Below are positions 25,020 to 35,123 of a stretch of 47,005 nucleotides of DNA, one piece after another. This stretch comes from Lobulomyces angularis. Taxonomy: Eukaryota > Chytridiomycota > Chytridiomycetes > Lobulomycetales > Lobulomycetaceae. A program made the position numbers and the translations under genes. The stretch's first letter is position 1. Each line of letters begins with the position of its first letter. The notes beneath the pieces were generated by a model. That model ran no database searches, was not told the origin of the DNA, and worked only from the letters and a program-made list of their open reading frames with translations. The stretch covers positions 1-47,005 of the forward strand of contig JADHYX010000146.1 of assembly GCA_027604685.1 (NCBI GenBank), in the 5' to 3' direction.

Positions 25020-26462
25020 ATGATGATAACAAAGCAATTTTTGAACTTACAAAAAAGAATAAGATCAAGTAATTTAATGCACTTAAAGGTAACATAATAA
25101 TACCATAGAACTTTAATAATAGAATAAATAGTGCATTTCAAGTGTAGTGCCTACAAAATTTGTATTGGATAATTTGAATAATAAAAAATTAAAAGTAATC
25201 GACTGCTCTCTACCAAAATATTCTGAACAAGACTTTGACTTTTGGAATTTAAAATTTTTATTTAAGAAAAACGGTGAAAATGTTGTAACTGGAAGAGACA
25301 GCTTTAATTTAAATAGGATACCCGTAATAAACCACAATATTAATTAATTCTTATTTTTATTTTTATTTTCTAATATTTTTATTAATTTTCAATATAACTT
25401 CATTAAGGGTTCATTTTATTTTGATCTAGAAAAACTATGTTTTTTAAAAAATGAGGAGGATAAAAATTTTCGAAATAATTTAGCTATACCATTTGCTTTA
25501 CCAAATTTGCAAGATTTCAAAAAATTTTTTTTTGAAAATGTTGATTTACAACAACTGAATTTATGTAAGGATGATCATGTAATTGTTTATGACAATTCTC
25601 ACAATTTTCAACCATCCGCTTACATTTTTTGGTATTTTTTTTTTTTTTTTTACTTTATTTCTTATTATTTATTTTTTTTTTTTTTTTAGGATGTTTAAAT
25701 ATTTTGGTCATGACAAAATTTCAGTTTTAGATGGTGGATTTAATAAATGGCAGTATGAAAATAATCCAGTCGATAAAGGAGAGGGAATTGTTAAAGGTGA
25801 TATTAATCACAGAAACGAAGAAAACATAAATTCAAATCTGAGGGATTTGCATGAAGGAAGAGCAGATAAAGGATACTATTTTTTAAAAAGAGAGGTTGAT
25901 GAGGCACAAATTTTTGTTGATTTTGAAACACTTTTAATGCACTTACAGGATTTCGTGTATAAAGATAGGTTTGTTATGGTTGATTGCAGGTCGGTAAAAA
26001 TAAAAAACCAAACATTATTCCTAAATCAAATAAAATATTAGAACTAAAGAATCACTTGAAGAGGAAGGATATATTCCAGGATCAATAAATTTACCTTTAA
26101 ACTACTTTTTGGACGAATACTTCAATCCAGACTCAAGTACAGTAAAGTTTAGTATTTTTTCACAAGATCTGAAAAAATTAGATCTCATTCTAAGAAATGT
26201 TGACTTCACAAGAAAAATTGTGTTAATAGGAGGTAAATTTAATTTATCTACATATATTTTTATTGAATTTATTTACAAAGACGATTGCATCGATGCTTCG
26301 GTATTGCAACTAGCATTTTCACATTATTTTAAATTAAAAAAGTCGCAAAATGAACCATCGTCACGGCACATAAAGCACTTTGACGAAAAAAATTTACTAA
26401 TTTATGAAGGTGGAATGCAAGAATGGTTTGGTGAAAAAAGAAAAATTTTAAAATATTCTTAA
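25020..26462 (+). CDS. Two-domain rhodanese / mercaptopyruvate sulfurtransferase-like protein, catalytic Cys missing
   Basis: Tandem rhodanese protein of 385 aa; exons 25020-25088, 25132-25323, 25408-25631, 25690-25989, 26042-26232, 26281-26462. Exon 1 (MMITKQFLNLQKRIRSSNL) looks like a mitochondrial targeting peptide and joins an exon lacking its own ATG. Domain 1 shows KLKVIDCSLP, IPGSFYFDLEK, HVIVYD and FGHDKISVLDGGFNKW. Domain 2 shows VMVDCR, EEEGYIPGSINLP, IVLIGG and NLLIYEGGMQEWFG. In active sulfurtransferases the loop after the IVL strand begins with the nucleophilic Cys. Here that position aligns to Gly325 (IGGDDCIDAS), with a Cys at 328 instead. Intron 5 splits this loop exactly. Donor GTCGGT of intron 4 is unusual but the only one that keeps frame. 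It is likely non-catalytic or altered. Confidence 0.85.
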
Positions 26463-26645
26463 ACCGGGAAAAAAAAATTTTTTATGTATCATCATAATTT
26501 TTTTTATTAAAAAAAAAAAAAAAAACTATTTCAACAATATTCTAAACAAAAAAATAGTATCTATATGAATTAAAATAAAAATCAAAAAATAATACAACCA
26601 CAATCTATCCACAACAAAAATAAAAGAAATTACTATTATTACTTT

Positions 26646-27746
26646 TTAATTTTTTCTAATAATTTTTTCAACTTTTCCTTGAACTCTAACAATACCTTCG
26701 TTGGCACGATTACTGCGATCTGATATTCTACCAATCTGTTCATCTTGATCTCGTAGGCCATTTTGCATTGCTAAACTCATCATCTTCATTCTGGATAAAC
26801 CAGAACTAATCTCGTTTAAATTTTCATCAATTTCGTTTTCTAATTCATCTCTTTCTAGACCGTCAGGAGTCGTATAATAGCCATAATTTTTTTGGGTTTG
26901 GCGGTCACCTTCATGTTGATAATCGCTTCCTCTAAAACCTCTATTTCCATGCTGCCTCATTTGTTGAATATTTTGTGCACTTTTAGCATATCTCTCTTCT
27001 TCCAATCTTATTTGCTCTTCTCTTTCTCGATTTAACTTATCTTGTTTTTTTTTTCCAGCTTTTTCAGCTCCGAAAGTAGGCAACATAAAAAATCTACTAA
27101 GCGCCTTTATTTCGTTGGTTTTTATGTTGGATGACTGTATGTGATGTTCTGCAGATCCCATTCTTCTTTCCGCATTGGATAATTGTTCTATTAATTTTAA
27201 TTTTTTTTAATGTTAAACATAAAAAAATAGATTATAATACCAGATTGAGAGGCAATTAAATTTAAGTTTTTTGCACTAGTTTCCTCAGCTTGTCTTAACT
27301 TATTAAGTGCTCTTCTACTGGATTCAACACTTTCTTGTTGAACCTGTCTAGTTCTGTTACTTAACCATTCACTTTTTTCTTCATCCTCATCAGGTTCCTT
27401 AAATAAAAATGTTATTTAAAATACAATTTTTCTTTAACAAAATTCAAATCACTTAATTTGAAAAAAAAAAAGTTACTTGGTTTATGGACTGCCCAGAGTA
27501 GTAACCACCACCATTATAATAACCTTGTCGATTATTTTCAGCAGCTTGTGCAGCTTGGGCCCATCGCCCTGCTTGTTGAGGTTGATGCTGAGGTGGTTGG
27601 CTATTTTGATGATTATTGCTATGGTAATTGCTGTTTTGATTCTTAATATTGTAATTGTTGCTTTGATGATTGTTATTATAATTATTGCCTTGAATTATAT
27701 TGTCAGATGCTTGAGATTCTGATTTTTTTTTTCCAAATAAACCCAT
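26646..27746 (-). CDS. SEC9: SEC9/SNAP-25-type Qbc-SNARE
   Basis: Plasma-membrane t-SNARE that pairs with syntaxin and synaptobrevin in exocytosis. Length 322 aa; exons 27477-27746, 27241-27397, 26646-27187. A Gln/Asn/His-rich N-terminal extension (about 90 residues) precedes two SNARE helices. The Qb helix starts near EWLSNRTRQVQQESVESSRR and includes LRQAEETSAKNL. The Qc helix is near the C-terminus (ELENEIDENLNEISSGLSRM ... DEQIGRISDRSN), with heptad hydrophobics and a zero-layer Gln in the LRDQDEQIG stretch. No transmembrane segment or Cys palmitoylation cluster is seen in the linker, as in yeast Sec9. The basic end KVEKIIRKN is usual. Confidence 0.92.
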
Positions 27747-28041
27747 TTTTCTATTCTTTTTTAGAGAAGAAATGATTCAAAAAAAAAAAAAGGTCATCCA
27801 ATTCTCTCTTTTAAACTACAAAAACAAATTATTAAATTATCTCTCTCTTCATTACCATGTTTAGCTGAAAAATCTGAAAAATTGTACTAATTTAATGATA
27901 TTAAGAGCAATATGGACCGTTGTTAACAACAATTTTTGTCCTTGAACATTTTTAAGTACAAAGTTTGCATTTAACAAAAAAGTTATATTAAATCTGCCTT
28001 CGCAATTAGTACCAAAAATTTTAAAAAAAAAACCTATCTAA

Positions 28042-31000
28042 CTAAGGTTTAGCATTTGGAGCAGGTTTGCTTCCCCCAAAAAGTTGAAGCTTTTTGTTAA
28101 TAAGCTCCCTAACTGTCACCAACGTCTCATTGTCAACAAATTCAACTTGAAAGCTTTGTCCGTTTTTTGTCGTCAGCTGCAACATTTCCTCTGTTCCATT
28201 TTCAACTGAAGATTGTGAATTTGCTTCTGTACCGAATTTCTTTTGCTCCACTAAACTTATATTGTTTCCCATCAAGTTTAATGTAAATCCTTTGATTTCC
28301 TCTTCCTTTTCGTTTTTTACCTTTGAAAATATCTACAGAAGATAATTTAGTAATTTTATAAATTTGTAAAGGAATGTTTCTTTACCAAATACTTCTCCAC
28401 TACTGTAAGATTGTACCTTTGCCATCTACTGAATAGGGTACTAGCAATTTTTACTCCAACTGAAGCAGTGATGCACTCATTTTCACTATCCTTCTTCTTA
28501 CTTCCACTCTGTGTGGAGCTTTTAAGAGAACTTTGACCATCAATGCTACAACTATCTACAAATCCTTTAACTTTTGGTGCATCCTCAAAGAATACCAAGG
28601 TTACTATCATTCTTCCAATTAAACAGCCTAATAAATTACTTGTTAGCATATCCCTTTTAAATATTACCGAAAGTAACGCTGGCTGAAAAGCCTACAGCAA
28701 TGGCTCTGACATAAAAAACAAAAGTTGGAGAGCTACTATCCGAAATGTTGATTATTACCAAAGAAATACCACCACATAGAATGATATTACTAGCAAGTTG
28801 TGCAATCCAAAAAGTTTCTCTAAAATTTGACATGACATTCCTAGTCTTGAAAGCAAACCAAGATACAAAAAGTAGTAGCAATCCATTGTAAATTGTCAAA
28901 GTGGTATTAAAAATCAACTGCATTGATTTACTTTTGGAGGAGCATATAAAGTAACTGTAAGATGGTAACTCAATCAAAGTTGGTTTAGGGGGGTCCAATC
29001 CTGTCCAAATTGCTAAAATTAAAATTTCTACCAGTATCACGAAACTTGCTTTGATTACTAAATTTTTATTTTCCAAATTTTTTGCCATTTCCATTCTTTT
29101 TACACTTTCTAAAAAAAATTTTTAATTTTTATTTAATTTTATTTATTTTTTCAGTTATCTTTAAATACCAAAAATCTTAAAAATTCGGTATACTTTTACC
29201 AGTAATGAACTCATTATAATTCCAAAGGAAACCCTACATTATTTAGAAAGAAAATTATGAGTAAAACTTAATTAATATAATAAGAAAAAAAAACCATAAT
29301 ATCCATTGTTGAAAGATACAAGAATAATCATTAACTTCATTCACAAATCCTAATATGGAGCTCCAGACAAGCAATAATCCAAACTTGAAAAATAATTTTG
29401 TTAAGCATTTATTTATTTATTTTTTTACCAAAATCCAATAAATAAAAAAACTGGAACTTTGCTTAACAACTCTTGTATTTCTTTTAAAAAATATGAAAAA
29501 AATTGAAATAAAAGTAACAAAAAATCCAAAACAATAATATATGAAGATAATTAATGGTCCAATTAATTTTAAATTTATTTCAAAATTTGCTTTTTAAATT
29601 TGAAAATATTAGTTAAAAATATTTCAAGAAGTAAATGTAAATACCAGGACTGTCAGATGGATAAGCTGTGGCACCACCATAAAATGCAGCTTCTGAAACT
29701 TCTCTAGCAATATGTCCAGATTTGCCGTCAATAACCTTTAATTGCTGCAAATAAAGTGTTTTTGATTTGCCATATGTATATTGCCCAATTTTATATAGGG
29801 CGCTAAGTGGGTCTCCGTATTCATCAAACTTAACTTCACCTGAAGCACCTTCAAAATCAACATTTAATAAATTGGTTAAGTTCACTTTCGGATTCTTTAA
29901 ATCCAAGCTTGAAAATCCATCTAATGCTTCTTCAAAAGTTTTATCTTTCTGGTTATTCAAAAAATCAAAAAAAGCGTGACCAAAACTCGTAACGCAGTCA
30001 TAAAAAAGAGCAAGTGAATTGGGAAAGCTTGTGATATTATGTCCTTTAAAGTAATTAAAAAATTTTTCCTCAATAGCTTTATATCTTGCAGTTTCAGATT
30101 GATCATTTGGTGTAAATGTGATCATTCCATCATAGTTTTCTAAGTCGGTAGCATTGTGTACTTCACTCTGTAATGGGTCGTAATACATCCCGTCAGATGC
30201 AATGTAAACATACTCCGAAGAGATCATACCATAACTTTTAGCAACTCTTAAATAACTGGACAAGAAAAAAAAAATTGGAAAAAATTAAAAATTATTTTAT
30301 TACTTTGTAAGATCATCAACAAATCCAAATAAAACAATAATTCTGGCACCAGAATTATAAATGATATCCGAAGCTTCATTCCAGTCTGGTCTAATAACAA
30401 ATTTAGAAATTATTAAAAAAATTTCTTCCTAGTATTCTTTTTAAAATCATTACTTGCTTGCATCATAACTATACAGAGCTTTTAAATCTATACCAATTTC
30501 TTTTGCTTTAGATCTGAACGCTTGACCTAAAGTAAAAGTAATTCATTAAAAGAACTTTTATTATTAATTATTTATACCAAGGTACAATCCATATTCACCA
30601 TTGGTTGCTAAAACCGCAACCTTTTTCCATCCAGCAGAGGCTATGTAGTAAGCGATAGCTGGTGCCTGATAATTATCTAAAGCAAAAATAAATAAAATAA
30701 AACATTTGGATATTAGATTAATCTCACCAGGAGCAACAGTTCTAAAAAATGTTGGGTATGTACCTTTAGATGATAATTTTGGAGATGTTGCAGATCCTGA
30801 ACACTGTAAAACTTTAAATGCATTTGCTGCTAATGCAACCCCAATTGATACAGATGAATAAGACTCCCCTAATATCCCAATAATTGGCGATTCTGGTTCA
30901 TTACGCTACCAAAAAAAAAAAAAGTTGCTAAGTACTAACATTTTATTTTATTTTTTTTTACTTCAGTCATTTTATTAATAACACCCTCTACAGCAACCTC

Positions 31001-31287
31001 CACTCTTTCTTTAGAATCAACAACTTGAAGATTAAATTGTGCCCCAGGTATCAGCATATCTCTGTTCAAATCATCAACCGCTAAGTGTGCAATCCACCAT
31101 AGATAGCTGGAGTAAGCTTTATTATTTATTTATTAAAAAAAAAGAGAAAAAACATAAACTTTCCCATTTTTTTCTGTATTTTTTATAACTTACTGGAAGA
31201 ATTTCTAAACACTCCAGCAATCGAAAAATTTTTTGCGTAAATGCTCTGTAGTAAAATTAAAATTGAAAAATTAAGAAATATTTTCAT
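28042..31287 (-). CDS. Class C G-protein-coupled receptor, GABA-B-like
   Basis: Predicted surface receptor, 861 aa. 13 exons: 31194-31287, 30962-31116, 30728-30905, 30578-30676, 30454-30526, 30304-30390, 29645-30255, 29429-29589, 29295-29383, 29169-29233, 28668-29108, 28386-28627, 28042-28332. A signal peptide (MKIFLNFSILILLQSIYA) precedes a Venus-flytrap domain, residues about 20-432: IAHLAVDDLNRD, IIGILGESYSSVS, TYPTFFRTVAPDNYQ, GWKKVAVLATNGEYG, RIIVLFGFVDD. There is no Cys-rich linker, as in GABA-B receptors. Seven hydrophobic segments follow. TM1 ends KRNTRVVKQSS; TM3 starts after DYSC, whose Cys pairs with the ECL2 Cys (YFICSS), followed by RIFKIF; TM4 gives LAIWTGLDPPKP. A soluble tail of about 150 residues ends the protein. 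Such receptors are typical of zoosporic fungi. The ligand is unknown. Confidence 0.9.
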
Positions 31288-32350
31288 CTTAAGATTAATT
31301 TTAATTTTTTTTACAAATATTTTTTTTAACTTTTATTTTTTTTGTTGTAGCTGGTTTGGTGTAATTATAAAAAAAAATTTTCATTTGTTTTATTTATTTA
31401 TTATTTTTATTTTGTAGTAATTTTTTTTTAACCAATAAAAATTTCTTTTTTTATTTATTTATTTTACTTCCTAATATTTTTTTAATGCATTAAGAACTAT
31501 TTTTTAAAATAAATATATTTTTTTTGTTAGAATATACAAATTTTTTTAGTTAGAATATACATATTTTTTTAAGTATAATGTTTCTAATAAAAAAAATTTT
31601 CTGAATACTATTTCAAAAGAATGGTTTATTGATTTCCCTTTCATCTCCTTATTTTTTTTTAACCAATCATTTTTTATGGCAACAATTTTACAGTACAATC
31701 CAAAAAAATGGAATTGTAAACGATAAAACGCAAATAAGGTAAATAGCATCATTACATTAAGTGAAGCTATTTTTTCTGAAATTTTTTAGTAAAAATTAAT
31801 TAAGAACTGCCATAAACTTTAAGATTGAAATTTTTGAAAGATTGGAAAGATGCTCTATTATTTTATCTTGTTAATCTGTTATTTAGTAAACAAATAATGA
31901 ATCTTACTAATTTTATGATATAAATGTTGAGTTCAAAATTGCAATTTTAATGTAAAAAAAAAAAATTGATATTGAAAGTGAGTACATAAAAAATTCTTAA
32001 TTAGAACTTAATACTTCTTGGAAGAAAAAATAATAAAAATAAATTAAAAAAAAAAGAATTTAATTAGCTCTCAATTTTATTAAAATATAATTAATATAAT
32101 TCCATTAATTGTAATTTTTATGGAGTTCAATTTGCCTTTAACCTTTTTTTTTATTTTTTTTTCTCAGTGTTATTATACAGTTAGTTTTACTATTTATTCT
32201 AATCAATTTTTAAAGTCCGGGTCACATCAGCAATAAACAAATTGAACTTTAATTCTCATTTTAAATTGAAATTTTACAACAAATCTTGAAAAATTACCAG
32301 TTTTTTCAGTTGTTACACAAAATTTCTAAAATCTTAAAACATACTAATAT
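31288..32350. promoter_or_regulatory. Divergent intergenic region (GPCR / uS11)
   Basis: About 1.06 kb with extensive A and T homopolymers. It must contain both promoters. Open frames here are low-complexity and unconvincing. No RNA gene is recognised. Confidence 0.4.
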
Positions 32351-33307
32351 ATGGTAAGAACATCCCATCCAAATCAAATAATCCCTGAATATCTCTGATA
32401 ATTACACCCATCTACAAAAAATATTGATGAATTAAAAATTGGAAATTTTTTGATAGCCTCCAAAAAAAGCTCCAAAAGTTGAAAAGGAAAACATTACTTT
32501 AGGTCCTCAAGTTAGGGAAGGCCAAAATGTATTTGGTGTTTGCCATATTTTTGCTAGTTTTAATGATACCTTTGTTGTATGAAAAAAATTAAATATTGAA
32601 ATTTTTAATATAAATTTTTTTTTCCGGTTCTTAGCATGTTACAGATCTGACTGGTAGAGAAACTATTGTCAGAGTCACTGGTAATGAAATCAAAACCTCA
32701 AAAAATTCCTTTTTTTGTCTTAAAAAACGAAATTGGGACGATAAAAAAAAATTTTCGGTCTTTGAGTGATTCCTTTGTTGACTATTTTGTCATTGCACTT
32801 TTTCCTTTGGTAGAGTTTGATGCTTTAATTTTTTTTTTAAAAAAAATATTGCCATTCAAAAAAATAAAGAATATTACCATTTTTTTTTTAAAAATTAATG
32901 GTCAATTATGGACTAGTGGTGAATCACTCAATCCGTAATTTTTTTTTGTTCCTACATTTTTTAAAGAAAAAAAGAGGTTATGAGGGTTGTCCCAATAAGG
33001 TTTTACTAAATGTTTTATTTTGATAGGTGGTATGAAAGTTAAAGCAGATCGTGATGAATCTTCGCCTTATGCTGCGATGTTGGCAGCCCAAGATGTTGCA
33101 GTTCGTTGCAAAGAATTAGGGGTCAATGCCCTTCACATTAAAATTAGAGCCACTGGAGGAAACGGCACTAAAACTCCTGGTCCTGGAGGTCAAGCTGCTC
33201 TAAGAGCGTTGGCTAGAGCTGGTATGAAAATTGGCAGAATTGAAGATGTTACACCTGTACCAACTGATTCTACTAGAAGAAAGGGTGGTCGTAGAGGGCG
33301 TCGGTAA
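32351..33307 (+). CDS. RPS14: 40S ribosomal protein uS11 (RPS14)
   Basis: Universally conserved small-subunit protein on the platform near the 3' end of 18S rRNA. Spliced length 149 aa; coding exons 32351-32353 (ATG only), 32457-32576, 32635-32680, 33027-33307. Sequence hallmarks: [72 protein letters not shown], and the basic tail [10 protein letters not shown]. The start codon alone occupies the first coding exon, directly followed by the GTAAGA donor, as in many ribosomal-protein genes. Intron 3 (32681-33026, 346 nt) is several times longer than most introns in the window. An open frame inside it is intronic and not a gene. Confidence 0.97.
32681..33026 (+). other. Unusually long intron of uS11
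   Basis: 346 nt, against mostly 35-60 nt elsewhere. It contains the exact complement TTGAGTGATTC (32762-32772) / GAATCACTCAA (32921-32931), with a nested TTGAC/GTCAA pair inside. Intron-hosted snoRNAs are common in ribosomal-protein genes, but I do not find convincing C/D boxes, so no RNA is called. Confidence 0.6.
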
Positions 33308-33550
33308 GTTAATTTATTTTTATTACAAATTCTAATTTTTAAATTATAGTTTATAATTTATTTGTCATTGTGTTAATGGTAATTTAGGAAGTAACATTTT
33401 TAATAGTAAAATAAATGAATGGAGCAAATAATTTATTTGCGTAGTATATGATAAAGAATACCTTAATAATTACAATATTTATATTATGTTCTTTAAAAAA
33501 AAAATAAAAAAAAAAACATGAATTCCAACAGCAATTTTATTGCTTGCAAT

Positions 33551-33805
33551 TTATTTTAAATCATAATCAATGTATCTGTTCGACGTACATTTGCAATCAG
33601 CTCGGCCTAAACATATGTATTGCCAATTTCTAGCTGGAGGTCTCTTGTTTGTACAATAAACAGTACCTCTTAATGGATCACATTTGCAGTTTTCAATACA
33701 GTCATTTTTGTATTGAGAGGATGGACAAATCCAAGTGTACTTTTCCATCATTGCTTGCATTGAATTAAACAAAAAAAGGATAAAAAGTAGATGTTTTAAT
33801 TTCAT
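33551..33805 (-). CDS. Small secreted cysteine-rich protein
   Basis: Single-exon 84-aa protein with a clear signal peptide (MKLKHLLFILFLFNSMQA) and a mature chain of about 66 residues with eight cysteines: CPSS, NDCIENCKCDP, VYCTNK, YICLGRADCKC. Eight Cys suggest four disulfides, as in protease-inhibitor-like or defensin-like extracellular domains; no specific family is recognised. It is intronless in an intron-rich neighbourhood and sits beside another intronless gene. In a parasitic or saprotrophic zoosporic fungus such a protein could act outside the cell, for example as an effector or inhibitor; that is inference. Confidence 0.8.
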   Translation of the reverse strand: MKLKHLLFILFLFNSMQAMMEKYTWICPSSQYKNDCIENCKCDPLRGTVYCTNKRPPARNWQYICLGRADCKCTSNRYIDYDLK

Positions 33806-34049
33806 ATTGAAGTATTTTTTTTTATCAAAAAAATTTTATTTCTTTTAATTTCCTTCAAAAATTTAAGCAAAATAGAATATTTTCTAACATATTGTATAAC
33901 TACTGAATGTACTGCATTGATGCTTACAATAAAACGGTACAACGGTTATTAAAAAGAACTTATTTTTATAAGTAAAAAACTATTCGAAATAGTGAAATTT
34001 TGAAAAATAGAAAAATCTGTTGGTATAAAACAGTTTCTACATAACAAAT

Positions 34050-34745
34050 TTAATGTATATACTCATGAAGATCCTTTACCCCTAATTCAGCTTGAATACC
34101 ATGTTTGCCATCCTTACATACTGGTTTCCAAATCCAGTTATGACACCCTGCCTGAATTTTTCTAACTGCCAAATCCTTAATTTGAAATCTTCTTTTAATT
34201 CGTTTTTGTAGTATCTTGATTGCCTTATATCTACGTAAAGAAAAATTCAAAAGTATTTTTTCAACATTGTCAACAAAACTGATGGGATTGTCGGCCCAAA
34301 AGAATTCAATTAGAGATCCATGTAAATTTTCAATTTTTTTCACTTGATTATGTGAACAAACCAATCGAATTAAATACTCAGGCAAATTTTCAATTTTTGT
34401 TACTTGATTTCCGTAACAGTTAAGTTCCGTTAAATACTTTGGTAAGTTTTCAAGTTTAGAAATTTGATTATGAGAACAGTTAAGCTTTGATAAAGATTCA
34501 GGTAAATTTTCAATTTTTTTTATTTGATTATTTCCAAAATCAATGCTTTTTAGAGATTCCGGTAAATTCTCAATTTTTTTTATTTGATTTCCTTGGCAAT
34601 AAAATTTTGTTAAAAGCTTTGGTAAGTTTTCAATTTTTTCAGCATCCTTAAAATTCCAATCTAATTCTTTTATACATTTTGTTAGATTTTCGTTTTTTTT
34701 TTTATGTTCTGTAGTAAGCATTTTTTTTTTCTTTTTCATTTTCAT
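34050..34745 (-). CDS. Leucine-rich-repeat protein with giant-virus-like C-terminal module
   Basis: Single-exon 231-aa protein, no signal peptide. After a Lys-rich start, about six 21-23-residue repeats follow the pattern KIENLPxxLxxLxCxxNQIxK (for example SKLNCSHNQISKLENLP). The short, highly regular repeats resemble LRRs of large DNA viruses and some bacteria more than typical eukaryotic LRRs. The C-terminal about 60 residues contain an IQ-like basic stretch (AIKILQKRIKRRF, VRKIQAGCHNWIW) and KPVCKDGKHGIQAELGVKDL. From memory this resembles a tail found in proteins of nucleocytoplasmic large DNA viruses; that needs a search. Lack of introns in this setting fits horizontal acquisition. Function is unknown. 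Start chosen at the first ATG of the frame; a slightly downstream Met is possible. Confidence 0.8.
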   Translation of the reverse strand: MKMKKKKKMLTTEHKKKNENLTKCIKELDWNFKDAEKIENLPKLLTKFYCQGNQIKKIENLPESLKSIDFGNNQIKKIENLPESLSKLNCSHNQISKLENLPKYLTELNCYGNQVTKIENLPEYLIRLVCSHNQVKKIENLHGSLIEFFWADNPISFVDNVEKILLNFSLRRYKAIKILQKRIKRRFQIKDLAVRKIQAGCHNWIWKPVCKDGKHGIQAELGVKDLHEYIH

Positions 34746-35123
34746 ACTCAGAATTTGCGAATAGAGTGCAATTTTAGTTAAAAAAAAAACTAAATTGTTG
34801 TTTATTTTGCCTGTGTATCTTGCAATAATGTGAAATAAATGTCAAATTTTTAATATTTTTAAACTGCAAAAAAACAAAAATGAAAGAAACCTATAAGAAT
34901 TGGTGTTTACAATAGTGGAAGCTTGATGCAATAATTAAATATTGAAGTCTATGTAAGATTTTGCTAAGTGTAGTATATCATCACGTTTGATTTAAGGATC
35001 ACTAACAATACTTTTTACTTATTTTTATGCCAAGTTATTACATTGAAACCCTTAAATCCTTAAGTGTAATAAATTACAAAAATACTGAAACCTACAAAAA
35101 ATTAAATTAACTACCTAAATATA
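34746..35123. other. Divergent intergenic region
   Basis: 378 bp of AT-rich spacer between the LRR gene and NPL4. I see no gene or clear motif in it. Confidence 0.4.

Noticed and set aside
27458..27722. Two plus-strand hydrophobic frames
   Set aside because: Antisense to the Asn/Gln-rich N-terminus of the SEC9 homologue.
31546..31752. 68-codon minus-strand frame
   Set aside because: Low-complexity AT-driven sequence in a divergent promoter region, with no supporting splice context.
32666..32938. 90-codon plus-strand frame
   Set aside because: Lies mostly within intron 3 of uS11 and is out of frame with it.
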